From JAZQLP01 sp045629205 (GTDB taxonomy: Bacteria > Bacillota > Clostridia > Oscillospirales > UBA644): a stretch of DNA of 10,156 nucleotides. The translations under genes were made by a program, and so were the position numbers. The stretch is from NCBI GenBank assembly GCA_045629205.1, contig JAZQQT010000183.1, positions 1 to 10,156 of the forward strand, read 5' to 3'. Below, one piece after another: positions 1-7,427 of this stretch. Every line of letters starts with the position of its first letter. The first letter of the stretch is position 1. The notes below the pieces were generated by a model. It was not told the origin of the DNA, did not search any database, and saw only the letters and a program-made list of their open reading frames with translations.

Positions 1-1
1 C

Positions 2-355
2 TTCAATCAGTTTACAATCATTTTCAAGAGCGGTGAAGAATACGAAGCGACTATGCAGAAGCTTTTGCCGTTTCTCGAGCAATGGTTTACGGTTTACCGC
101 AGCCACAACAATGCCGATGTCTGCCCGAAAAATATTTCAAAAACAAGCGGCATAAAAAAGCTTGCGGGCATTCTCGGGATCGACAGCAATAATATCTATA
201 CTGTCGGCGACGGATACAACGATATACCCATGATAGAGGCCTTTCACGGCTGCGCCGTTGAAAGCGGAATTGACGAACTGAAGCAAAAAGCGGAACACAC
301 GGTCAGATCGGTTGCCGATGTTGTTTCGGTAATAGATAGTGACATCAAACATTAA
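2..355 (+). CDS. Cof-type HAD-IIB family phosphatase, C-terminal part (5' end outside window)
   Basis: The frame is open from base 2 to the TAA at 353-355, so this is the last 117 residues of a longer gene; the ATG at 53 is internal. Seen: a conserved lysine segment (SKTSGIKKL) followed by VGDGYNDIPMI, the Asp-rich Mg-binding motif typical of Cof-type HAD phosphatases (GDGxND). The usual tail follows, in which the protein sorts between 'valid' and 'still to be checked' loops (AVESGIDELKQKAEHTV). Family members are cytoplasmic Mg-dependent phosphatases acting on sugar phosphates, nucleotides or flavin phosphates; the substrate cannot be read here. The N-terminal nucleophile motif (DxDGT) lies upstream of the window. 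The next gene starts 22 bases downstream on the same strand, so the two are probably co-transcribed. Confidence 0.9.
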   Translation, partial: FNQFTIIFKSGEEYEATMQKLLPFLEQWFTVYRSHNNADVCPKNISKTSGIKKLAGILGIDSNNIYTVGDGYNDIPMIEAFHGCAVESGIDELKQKAEHTVRSVADVVSVIDSDIKH

Positions 356-377
356 TCAAATAAAAGGAAGCGGAATT

Positions 378-1181
378 ATGGATTTTAAGGATTATTACGC
401 AATACCCGGCGAAAAACCTCTTGACAGAATCGTTACAGACGGAGGATTTTGCAGCATATTCAGAACAATCGGATTTGTGGGCGACAGCTTGTCTTCGGGC
501 GAATTTGAATCCGTAGACAAAGATATGAATGTGGGATATCACGATTATTATGAGTATTCGTGGGGCCAGTATATCGCAAGAGCCGCAGGACTTACCGCGC
601 ATAATTTTTCACAGGGCGGTATGACGGCAAAAGGGCTCTGCACATACTTCAACGAATCCCGCGATTGTTGGAACGAAGCAGAAAAATGTCAGGCATACGT
701 TATCGCTCTCGGCGTAAACGACATTATCAATGACGGTCAGCCGGTAGGAACGACAGACGATATAAACCTCAGCGATTACACAAAGAATGCCGACACATTC
801 GCAGGCTGGTACGGACAGGTCATTCAGAGATATAAGAAATTGCAGCCGAAGGCAAGAATATTCCTTGTTACAATGCCCCGCTGCTCAAATGACAGCGAAA
901 GAAACGCAAAGCTCAAAAAAGAATGCACCGATCTGCTTTACAAAATAGCAGAGCTGTTCGAATTTACATACGTTCTTGATTTTAATAAATATGCGCCTGT
1001 TTTTGACGACGAGTTTAATCGTAATTTCTTCCTTTCCGGACACATGAATCCGGCAGGATACTGTCTGTTTGGAAAAATGGTGGCATCCTATATCGACTAT
1101 GTTATCAGAAACAATCCGGAAGATTTTATGCAGGTCGGATTTATCGGAACACCGTATTATAATATTTATACGAAATATTGA
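378..1181 (+). CDS. SGNH/GDSL-family hydrolase
   Basis: A 267-residue protein with the blocks of SGNH hydrolases: GDS at 35-37 (nucleophile Ser37), an NFSQGG glycine block at 76-81, GVND at 112-115 (oxyanion Asn114), and GHMNPAGY at 221-228 with His222 as base. These are Ser-His esterases or deacetylases acting on acyl or acetyl esters, often on carbohydrate. The residue three before His222 is Leu219 rather than the usual Asp, so it may work with a dyad. No signal peptide or membrane segment is seen, so a cytoplasmic location is likely. I chose the ATG at 378 because AAGGAAG (364-370) sits 7 bases upstream; the in-frame ATG at 339 lies inside the preceding HAD gene and lacks such a site. Substrate unknown. 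Confidence 0.88.
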   Translation: MDFKDYYAIPGEKPLDRIVTDGGFCSIFRTIGFVGDSLSSGEFESVDKDMNVGYHDYYEYSWGQYIARAAGLTAHNFSQGGMTAKGLCTYFNESRDCWNEAEKCQAYVIALGVNDIINDGQPVGTTDDINLSDYTKNADTFAGWYGQVIQRYKKLQPKARIFLVTMPRCSNDSERNAKLKKECTDLLYKIAELFEFTYVLDFNKYAPVFDDEFNRNFFLSGHMNPAGYCLFGKMVASYIDYVIRNNPEDFMQVGFIGTPYYNIYTKY

Positions 1182-1239
1182 TATATTCAAAAACACTTAA
1201 AGTTCAAAACATCATAAAATCACCTTATAATTCATACTG

Positions 1240-1275
1240 AAAGACGGCGGAGTTTCTTCGCTGTCTTTGTTTTTT
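1240..1275 (+). terminator. Intrinsic terminator after the SGNH hydrolase gene
   Basis: A 10-bp stem (AAAGACGGCG at 1240-1249 with CGCTGTCTTT at 1259-1268, one G-T pair) closes a 9-base loop and is followed by six T residues at 1270-1275. It lies about 60 bases past the SGNH stop codon and ends that transcription unit. Confidence 0.85.
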
Positions 1276-1297
1276 CAGGAAGGAAAGATATTCTGTT

Positions 1298-1350
1298 GCC
1301 GGAAAAATATTCCGAACTTTTTGTGAAGTCCCGTGAGGTTTCCGGCTTTT
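1298..1350 (+). other. Inverted repeat with a competing smaller hairpin, in the 1182-1663 gap
   Basis: GCCGGAAA (1298-1305) is exactly complementary to TTTCCGGC (1339-1346) across a 33-base loop, and four T residues follow. The left arm can instead form a small local hairpin, CGGAA (1300-1304) with TTCCG (1310-1314). It could be a backup terminator or a remnant of one. I see no known riboswitch. Apart from this, the preceding terminator and the promoters, I find no convincing gene in 1182-1663. Confidence 0.3.
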
Positions 1351-1416
1351 ATTCTGTCTAATATACAGAAGGGCATAAATCACCGATTAAATTGCAAAAA
1401 ATACAGAATTAAACTC

Positions 1417-1445
1417 TTGACAAAGATGTTTTTATTTTGTAAAAT
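1417..1445 (+). promoter_or_regulatory. Sigma-A-type promoter P1, distal to the lipoprotein gene
   Basis: TTGACA (1417-1422), a 17-base spacer and TAAAAT (1440-1445) match the housekeeping consensus at 11 of 12 positions. Transcription would start near 1452, about 210 bases before the lipoprotein start codon, giving a long leader with no clear gene in it. Confidence 0.7.
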
Positions 1446-1583
1446 TATTATGGTGATTTATAATCTTTTCCGAATCACTCAAAAAATATTATTTGGATGT
1501 GCAAAAAAGAAACGCAAAACATTATGCTTGTTTAAATGCAGATGACTTTGTTTTGTCTAATTGGCATATTGCGCATCCGTTAC

Positions 1584-1612
1584 TTGAAATCACGACAGAT
1601 TTATGGTATATA
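1584..1612 (+). promoter_or_regulatory. Sigma-A-type promoter P2, proximal to the lipoprotein gene
   Basis: TTGAAA (1584-1589), a 17-base spacer ending TGG (an extended -10 TG at 1604-1605), and TATATA (1607-1612). Transcription would begin near 1619, about 45 bases before the lipoprotein ATG, so this is the likelier main promoter of that gene. The region is AT-rich, which raises the chance of a random match. Confidence 0.5.
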
Positions 1613-1663
1613 GCTGGTTCGGCAACAACTACTATTTCATAAAGAAGAATGAGGTTAAAAATC

Positions 1664-2857
1664 ATGAAAAGATTAGTATGTATATATGGAATTATAATTT
1701 TATTATTGATGGCATTTTTTTTAGCTGGATGTTCAAATGTAAAATTGAATAATCTTAAACAGGATTCATTAATCAAAAATGATAATGGATTAGAGAATAA
1801 TTTGTCGGATATTAATGATAAAACAGAAAATGATTTAATTAACGATTATTCTGACGCAACAAACATCGAAAATGTATCTAACCAATTACAGAATGAAGAT
1901 ACTATTATTTATGACAATAATGAAAAAGAAAACGAATCGATAATCAATATCACTGATGAGAATAATATGGTAGATAAATCTATGCAACTGCAGAATGTTG
2001 ATCATATTATGAAGGATGAGAAAAATGAAAAACAAGAATATAATATTATGCTGTTATCAGCTGTGGAAGGAAATGTCTTTAAAGAAGAAATAATAATTCC
2101 AAAGAGTGATAGAAGAGAAAAAATAGTAATCGATCCCGAAATAATTACTATTTCTATTGGTAGTCATGATTATGAAGTTATGCAAAGAAAGATTATTTAT
2201 TCGGATGAAAGAATTACAGATGAATATTGCGATGAAAACGGCAATATCATTTATCAAATTGACCGGAATAATGATTCGTTTTATATAGCAGCACAAAATA
2301 ATACTGTTCTGCAAAAATACGAAACTGAGGAATTAACAGAGCATGACATGGTTAATCAAATAAAAGATTTAATTTTATCGTTTGTTCCAAATGAACAGCT
2401 TGACAAATATATATTTACATGCGATACAAATTTATATATTCAAAATGTTGACTCTGCATGGAGAGATAAAAAGAATTTCTTTTATACTTCAACAGAATCG
2501 AACGAAATCATTTTGAATTATACCTCTAATTTCAGAAAAATAAGTAATAATCTTGAGACATCTGACAGAATAACTGTTCAATGTGATAAAAACGGAAATG
2601 TGGTAAGTATTGAATACATTAATCACAGGGTGGATTGGGATACAACGCTGATTTATATAGATGACATTTTAAAACAGGCAGAAAATTTTATAGCAAATAC
2701 TGTTTCAGAAAAATATTCAATAACGAGGTGCATATTGTCAAATGAGTCATTGACGTTTTTTGATTCGAAAGTTTGTGTTGTTTTACAATATGAACTGACG
2801 TTAAAATCTGAAAATTCCGAAATCGTTGTCTTATGTCCGTTGATTATAATTCCGTAA
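1664..2857 (+). CDS. Putative lipoprotein of unknown function, AT-rich gene
   Basis: Not a family I recognise. The 397-residue product begins with a basic N-terminus, a hydrophobic stretch (about 7-20) and a lipobox LAGC with Cys23, so it should be lipid-anchored on the outer face of the membrane. Residues about 24-130 form a polar, Asn/Asp/Glu-rich low-complexity linker with an imperfect internal repeat (QLQNEDTI and QLQNVDHI). The rest (about 150-397) looks folded, alternating strand-like stretches with two similar turns, CDENGNIIYQI and CDKNGNVVSIEY. I chose ATG 1664 over 1649 because GAGG (1651-1654) lies 9 bases ahead of it and it gives a clean signal peptide. Base composition is far from its neighbours: 12 of 60 bases are G or C in 1741-1800, against about 27 of 60 in the operon at 7441-7500. 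It sits alone between two terminators, which suggests acquisition by transfer. Confidence 0.8.
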   Translation: MKRLVCIYGIIILLLMAFFLAGCSNVKLNNLKQDSLIKNDNGLENNLSDINDKTENDLINDYSDATNIENVSNQLQNEDTIIYDNNEKENESIINITDENNMVDKSMQLQNVDHIMKDEKNEKQEYNIMLLSAVEGNVFKEEIIIPKSDRREKIVIDPEIITISIGSHDYEVMQRKIIYSDERITDEYCDENGNIIYQIDRNNDSFYIAAQNNTVLQKYETEELTEHDMVNQIKDLILSFVPNEQLDKYIFTCDTNLYIQNVDSAWRDKKNFFYTSTESNEIILNYTSNFRKISNNLETSDRITVQCDKNGNVVSIEYINHRVDWDTTLIYIDDILKQAENFIANTVSEKYSITRCILSNESLTFFDSKVCVVLQYELTLKSENSEIVVLCPLIIIP

Positions 2858-2973
2858 AATATTTCTTGTTGTCTCTGTTTGTGCCAAACATTATGTCGTT
2901 TTTTCAACAAACAGCGCCGATCAGGTCGAATTCTTCGAATATAAGTAAACAATTACAATTTCAGTCAATACAC

Positions 2974-3003
2974 AAACAGCCGAAGCGTCTGCTTCGGCTG
3001 TTT
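2974..3003. terminator. Bidirectional terminator between convergent genes
   Basis: A perfect 13-bp stem, AAACAGCCGAAGC (2974-2986) with GCTTCGGCTGTTT (2991-3003), and a GTCT loop. It lies between the ends of the plus-strand lipoprotein gene (2857) and minus-strand hemW (3021). The stem ends in TTT on either strand but has no long T tract beyond, so efficiency on each side is uncertain. Confidence 0.8.
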
Positions 3004-3020
3004 GCCATTTAGTTATATTT

Positions 3021-4106
3021 TTATATCAGATGAGTTATTATTTCGTTTGAAACGAGCCAGCCTTTCGGAGTAAGCCGCAAGACACAGCCGTCGGAAACGG
3101 CAAGACCGTTTCTTACAAGAGAATCGATAAATTTGCCCGAAACGTCGGGAAGCTCTGAAATATCAACACCGTTCGACGTTCTGAGACCGAAAATGATTTT
3201 TTCGTTTTTTGCAGAGTCGGGAAAAACAATTTCCTCAATAATCGGTTCCGGATTCCCGTTTGCCTTTATAAACGCTTCGGCATTTGACGGTATGCGGTAT
3301 CTTACTCCGTTCTCGAAGCCGCAGGCTCCTGCTCCGAAAGCTGCGTATTCTCCGCCCTGCCAATACAGCATATTATGGCGCGAATATCTGCCGTCACGGC
3401 AAAAGGACGATATCTCATAATGCGAATATCCGTGTAATGACAGAAACGTATCGGTTTGCAGATAAAGTTTTTCCGAAAGCTCGTCGTCCGCTTCACGGAC
3501 ACCGTTACGGTCAAAGAGCGTTTTTTCGTAAACCTTCATGAGATATGCCGATATATGAGGCAACTTCAGTTCCGCGCAAATGTCAAGAGAATCCCCAAGG
3601 CTCTTTTCGGTCTGTCCCGGAGTGCCGAGCATCAGGTCGAGAGAAACATTATCGATATATTTCAGTAATCTTTCCACGGCGGTTCTGCCGTTTTTTGCGG
3701 TGTGTCTTCTGCCGAGCGCCGTGAGTTCGGAATCGTTGAAGCTCTGAATACCGATACTGACACGTGTAAAGCCGATTTGCTTTATATGTCTGCAAAAGTC
3801 TTCGGTGACGTCTTCGGGATTGACCTCGACCGTTATTTCACCGTTTGCGTCGGCTCCGAGAGAAAAACATCCGTTAAGTATTTTTTCAAGCTGTGCCGCG
3901 CTGAGAAGCGACGGAGTGCCGCCGCCGAGATAAACGGACGAAAAGCCTTTTTCACCGCGGTATGAACGCAGAGCGTTGACAATTGCTCCGACATAAGAAT
4001 CCGTTATCTGCGGACTTGCCATTCTTGAATAAAAATCGCAATAGCCGCATTTATTATTACAAAAGGGAATGTGTATATACATTCCCCTGTTTTTTTTGTT
4101 ATTCAT
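3021..4106 (-). CDS. hemW: HemW, radical SAM heme chaperone (HemN-like)
   Basis: A 361-residue radical SAM protein. CxxxCxxC at Cys16, Cys20 and Cys23 binds the [4Fe-4S] cluster; GGGTPS (61-66) and RVSIGIQSFND (115-124) are typical of the HemN/HemW barrel; RHNMLYW (243-249) is the HemW-type HNxxYW motif. HemW binds heme and is thought to deliver it to heme proteins; such proteins were long mislabelled as oxygen-independent coproporphyrinogen oxidase. Length fits HemW and is shorter than true HemN. The start at 4106 overlaps the end of lepA by 8 bases (4099-4106), pointing to translational coupling. A second ATG at 4082, just before the YIHIPFC motif, has AGGGG close by and is an alternative start. 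An in-frame ATG at 4223 is rejected because it extends the protein deep into lepA with no family resemblance. Confidence 0.93.
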   Translation of the reverse strand: MNNKKNRGMYIHIPFCNNKCGYCDFYSRMASPQITDSYVGAIVNALRSYRGEKGFSSVYLGGGTPSLLSAAQLEKILNGCFSLGADANGEITVEVNPEDVTEDFCRHIKQIGFTRVSIGIQSFNDSELTALGRRHTAKNGRTAVERLLKYIDNVSLDLMLGTPGQTEKSLGDSLDICAELKLPHISAYLMKVYEKTLFDRNGVREADDELSEKLYLQTDTFLSLHGYSHYEISSFCRDGRYSRHNMLYWQGGEYAAFGAGACGFENGVRYRIPSNAEAFIKANGNPEPIIEEIVFPDSAKNEKIIFGLRTSNGVDISELPDVSGKFIDSLVRNGLAVSDGCVLRLTPKGWLVSNEIITHLI

Positions 4107-5895
4107 CGAGTTTGAGAACCGCCATGAACGCTTCGGGAGGAACTTCCACGGAGCCGAGTTTGCGCATACGTTTTTTACCTTCCTTCTGCTTTTCGAGAAG
4201 TTTCTTTTTACGAGTGATATCACCGCCGTAACACTTTGCCAAAACGTCTTTTCTCATGGCACGGACTGTTTCGCGGGCAATGACCTTGCCGCCGATCGCA
4301 GCCTGAACGGGAATCTCAAAAAGCTGACGTGGTATGTTTTCCTTAAGTTTTTCGGTAATTTTACGGGCTCTGCCGTATGCTCTTTCGGCATTGACGATAA
4401 ATGACAGCGCATCGACCGTTTCGCCGTTGAGAAGCACGTCAAGTTTGACAAGATTGCCTTTTCTGTATTCCTTGAACTCGTAATCGAGAGAGGCGTATCC
4501 GCGGGTTCTGGATTTGAGAGCATCGAAGAAATCGTATATTATTTCATTAAGAGGAAGCTCGTAATGCAGGTTGACACGCTTCGCGTCTATGTATGTCATA
4601 TTGATAAAGGTTCCGCGTCTTTCCTGACACAGATCCATAACCGTGCCGGTGTATTCGGAAGGAAGAATGATATCCGCTTTTACAATCGGTTCTTCCGACT
4701 CGGCAATTTCGGCGGGAGACGGAAAATCGGCGGGATTATCAACGAATAACACCGTCCCATCCGTTTTCGTTATGCGATAGATAACGCCCGGCGCGGTGGT
4801 GATGATATCGAGATTGAATTCGCGCTCGATTCTTTCCTGTATGATTTCCATATGAAGCAGACCGAGAAATCCGCATCTGAAACCGAAGCCGAGAGCGGTG
4901 GAGGATTCGGGCTCGAAAACGAGCGCCGCGTCATTGGGCTGAAGTTTTTCGAGCGCTTCTCTCAAATCGCCGTATTTCGCGCCGTCGGCCGGATATATGC
5001 CCGAGAATACCATCGGTTGGACTTTTTTGTATCCCTGCAAAGGTTCGTCCGCCGGTCTGTCGGCGAGAGTGACGGTATCGCCCACACGGGTATCGCCTAC
5101 GGTCTTTATGCTTGCCATAATATATCCGACCTCGCCCGCATCGAGAGATTCGGTGGCCTCGCATCCGAAAGGCATAAGGCGGCCGACTTCAACGACATCG
5201 AATTCGGCGCCTGTGGACATCAGTTTCATGCGGTCGCCGGATTTTATCGTGCCGTCCATAACTCTTACATAGACGATAACGCCTTTATAACTGTCGTAAA
5301 CAGAGTCGAAAATCAGGGCTTTGAGCGGTTTGTTTACATCACCCTCAGGCGGAGGAACGATTTTTACGACCTGTTCGAGAACATCCCTTATATTCAGGCC
5401 GAGCTTTGCGGAAATACGGGGAGCGTCGTCGGCGGGAATACCGATAACGTCTTCAATTTCCCTGACGGCATTATCGGGGTCGGCGTTCGGCAGATCTATT
5501 TTATTGATGACGGGAACTATTTCAAGATTGTTATCAACGGCAAGATAGGTGTTTGCAAGTGTCTGCGCCTCTATGCCCTGAGAAGCGTCGACGACAAGTA
5601 TCGCTCCCTCACAGGCGGCAAGAGAACGGGAAACCTCATAGTTAAAGTCGACATGCCCGGGAGTGTCGATCAGATTAAGAGTATATGTTTTTCCGTCGAG
5701 GGCGGTATAGTTCATTCTGACGGCGCGCGCCTTGATGGTGATTCCTCTCTCCCGCTCTATGTCCATGTTGTCGAGCAGCTGTTCTTCCATATCGCGTTTT
5801 GCTACGGTATCGGTAAGCTCGAGTATTCTGTCGGCAAGAGTTGATTTACCGTGATCGATATGCGCTATTATGCAAAAATTACGTATGTTTTCCAT
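4099..5895 (-). CDS. lepA: Elongation factor 4 (LepA), ribosomal back-translocase GTPase
   Basis: A full-length 598-residue LepA. The GTPase motifs are all present: AHIDHGKST (11-19, P-loop), RGITI (50-54), DTPGH (77-81), NKID (131-134) and SAKLG (162-166). The middle and C-terminal parts follow LepA order, with FGFRCGFLGLLHMEIIQERI in the EF-G III-like region and a lysine/arginine-rich end (KKRMRKLGSVEVPPEAF) in the LepA-specific domain that reaches into the ribosome. EF4 acts in the cytoplasm on stalled or newly assembled ribosomes. The start is supported by AAGGAAAA about 6 bases upstream. It lies 14 bases after the oxidoreductase stop and overlaps hemW, so it is the middle gene of an operon. 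lepA-hemW is a common order in Firmicutes. Confidence 0.98.
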   Translation of the reverse strand: MENIRNFCIIAHIDHGKSTLADRILELTDTVAKRDMEEQLLDNMDIERERGITIKARAVRMNYTALDGKTYTLNLIDTPGHVDFNYEVSRSLAACEGAILVVDASQGIEAQTLANTYLAVDNNLEIVPVINKIDLPNADPDNAVREIEDVIGIPADDAPRISAKLGLNIRDVLEQVVKIVPPPEGDVNKPLKALIFDSVYDSYKGVIVYVRVMDGTIKSGDRMKLMSTGAEFDVVEVGRLMPFGCEATESLDAGEVGYIMASIKTVGDTRVGDTVTLADRPADEPLQGYKKVQPMVFSGIYPADGAKYGDLREALEKLQPNDAALVFEPESSTALGFGFRCGFLGLLHMEIIQERIEREFNLDIITTAPGVIYRITKTDGTVLFVDNPADFPSPAEIAESEEPIVKADIILPSEYTGTVMDLCQERRGTFINMTYIDAKRVNLHYELPLNEIIYDFFDALKSRTRGYASLDYEFKEYRKGNLVKLDVLLNGETVDALSFIVNAERAYGRARKITEKLKENIPRQLFEIPVQAAIGGKVIARETVRAMRKDVLAKCYGGDITRKKKLLEKQKEGKKRMRKLGSVEVPPEAFMAVLKLDE

Positions 5896-5909
5896 TGGTT
5901 TTCCTTACA

Positions 5910-7274
5910 TCAACCGCAGATTTCACGGGCAACATATACGCCGCTCGCCGAGGCGTGTGACAATGAATGGGTCACACCGCTTCCGTCGCCGATTACGTAA
6001 AGTCCCCTGTATCTGGTTTCGAGATGATTATCAAGTTCAACTTCCATATTATAGAATTTAACTTCGACACCGTATAACAGAGTATCGTCGTTTGCCGTTC
6101 CGGGAGCAATCTTATCAAGAGCGTAAATCATTTCGATTATACCGTCGAGTATTCTTTTCGGCAGAACGAGAGATAAATCCCCCGGCGTTGCGGAAAGAGT
6201 GGGAACGACGGTGCTTTCTTCGATACGTTTTTTATTGCTTCTGCGTCCTCTTACAAGGTCGCCGAATCTCTGAACGATTACGCCGCCGCCGAGCATATTG
6301 GAAAGACGGGCAATACTTTCGCCGTATCCGTTACTGTCCTCAAACGGTTCGGAAAAATGTTTTGAAACAAGAAGCGCGAAATTCGTATTGTCGGTATGTC
6401 TGCTCTCGTCATCGTAACTGTGACCGTTTACCGTAACTATTCCGTTGGTGTTTTCGTTGACTACGATACCGTGCGGATTCATACAGAAGGTGCGGACGTT
6501 ATCCTCAAACTGCGCCGTGCGGTATACTATCTTGCTTTCGTAAAGCTCATCGGTAAGATGCGAAAAGATAACGGCGGGCAATTCGACCCTGACGCCGATA
6601 TCGACACGGTTGGATTTCGTGGGAATTCCGAGTTCGCGGCAAACTTCTTCTATCCATTTGCTGCCGCTTCTTCCGACAGAGACAATGCAATATCTTCCGC
6701 GATATCCGGTATTCTGCGCCGATACTATGTATTCGCCGTTTTCAACCGCAACGGACGTTATCGGAGTGTTGAAATAAAAATCGACCTTTTCTTTGAGTTC
6801 TTTATAGAGATTTTCGAGAACGATGTAATTTTTATCCGTTCCGAGATGACGGACGGAAGCGTCGAGAAGCTGCAGCTTATGCTGCAAACATTCTTTTTTG
6901 AGTGACGAACCGGCTGTGGAATAAAGCTTTGTTCCTTCTCCGCCGAACGACATATTGATATTGTCGACGTATTTCATAAGGTCTATCGCTTTCTGACGAC
7001 CGATATATTCATACAGCGTTCCGCCGAAATCGTTTGTTATATTATATTTCCCGTCCGAAAAGGCACCCGCGCCGCCGAAACCGCTCATTATTGAGCATCG
7101 CGGACAATTTATACAGCTTTTGATTTTTTCACCGTCTATCGGACAACGGCGTTTTGAGAGTTCGTGCCCCGCTTCAAAAACCGCGATCTTAAAATCCGGA
7201 CGTTTTTTTGTGATTTCATAGGCAGCGTATATACCGCCGGGTCCCGCTCCTACGATTATAACATCATATTTCAT
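5910..7274 (-). CDS. FAD-dependent oxidoreductase (COG2509-like), with N-terminal cysteine cluster
   Basis: A 454-residue flavoprotein. An N-terminal Rossmann fold carries GAGPGG (9-14) and the acidic Glu34 that binds the adenosine ribose; the C-terminal FAD segment LYVIGDGSGVTHSLSHASAS ends the protein. Between them are four cysteines, Cys44, Cys54, Cys57 and Cys60 (CPIDG...CINCPRC), followed by SGFGGAGAFSDGKYN, the signature of the uncharacterised dehydrogenases of this group. The cysteines could bind a metal or an iron-sulfur cluster; that is inference. Substrate and electron partner are unknown. AAGGAAAAG lies just before the ATG. It is the first gene of the operon that continues into lepA and hemW, read from the promoter at 7332-7360. 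Confidence 0.88.
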   Translation of the reverse strand: MKYDVIIVGAGPGGIYAAYEITKKRPDFKIAVFEAGHELSKRRCPIDGEKIKSCINCPRCSIMSGFGGAGAFSDGKYNITNDFGGTLYEYIGRQKAIDLMKYVDNINMSFGGEGTKLYSTAGSSLKKECLQHKLQLLDASVRHLGTDKNYIVLENLYKELKEKVDFYFNTPITSVAVENGEYIVSAQNTGYRGRYCIVSVGRSGSKWIEEVCRELGIPTKSNRVDIGVRVELPAVIFSHLTDELYESKIVYRTAQFEDNVRTFCMNPHGIVVNENTNGIVTVNGHSYDDESRHTDNTNFALLVSKHFSEPFEDSNGYGESIARLSNMLGGGVIVQRFGDLVRGRRSNKKRIEESTVVPTLSATPGDLSLVLPKRILDGIIEMIYALDKIAPGTANDDTLLYGVEVKFYNMEVELDNHLETRYRGLYVIGDGSGVTHSLSHASASGVYVAREICG

Positions 7275-7331
7275 TTTGTCTTTTCCTTATTCATTTCGGG
7301 ATATAACGCATACTTACAGTTTTCTTCAATC

Positions 7332-7360
7332 AGTATATCATACACATATGCCGTTGTCAA
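7332..7360 (-). promoter_or_regulatory. Sigma-A promoter of the oxidoreductase-lepA-hemW operon
   Basis: Read on the minus strand: TTGACA (7360-7355), a 17-base spacer and TATACT (7337-7332). The -35 is perfect and the -10 differs at one base. It lies about 60 bases before the oxidoreductase ATG at 7274 and is the only strong promoter visible for the three genes. Confidence 0.8.
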
Positions 7361-7371
7361 TCCGAAATCTC

Positions 7372-7400
7372 TTGACTTTGAGGCGTTTCTATGATAAACT
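7372..7400 (+). promoter_or_regulatory. Probable promoter of the EEP-fold hydrolase operon
   Basis: TTGACT (7372-7377), a 17-base spacer and TAAACT (7395-7400), placing the start of transcription near 7407, about 20 bases before the ATG at 7428. The -10 is weaker than that of the divergent promoter. TATGAT at 7390-7395 is an alternative -10 but is only 12 bases from this -35. Confidence 0.45.
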
Positions 7401-7427
7401 TGAACAAATAATTTAAAAGAGGTTGTC

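Noticed and set aside
1333..1545. A 70-codon frame upstream of the lipoprotein gene
   Set aside because: It has no ribosome binding site, runs across the P1 promoter, and shows no domain. Only its last 31 codons lie downstream of P1, and these are mentioned as a weak possibility.
4107..4223. N-terminal extension of hemW to an ATG at 4223
   Set aside because: The added 39 residues overlap lepA coding sequence and do not resemble any HemW N-terminus.
4852..5844. A 330-codon open frame on the plus strand opposite lepA
   Set aside because: It is antisense to a full-length, strongly conserved lepA, has no recognisable domain, and is explained by codon bias of the real gene.
7324..7333. The 10-mer CTTCAATCAG found here and at bases 1-10 of the window
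   Set aside because: Too short, only two copies, one inside a coding region; most likely chance.
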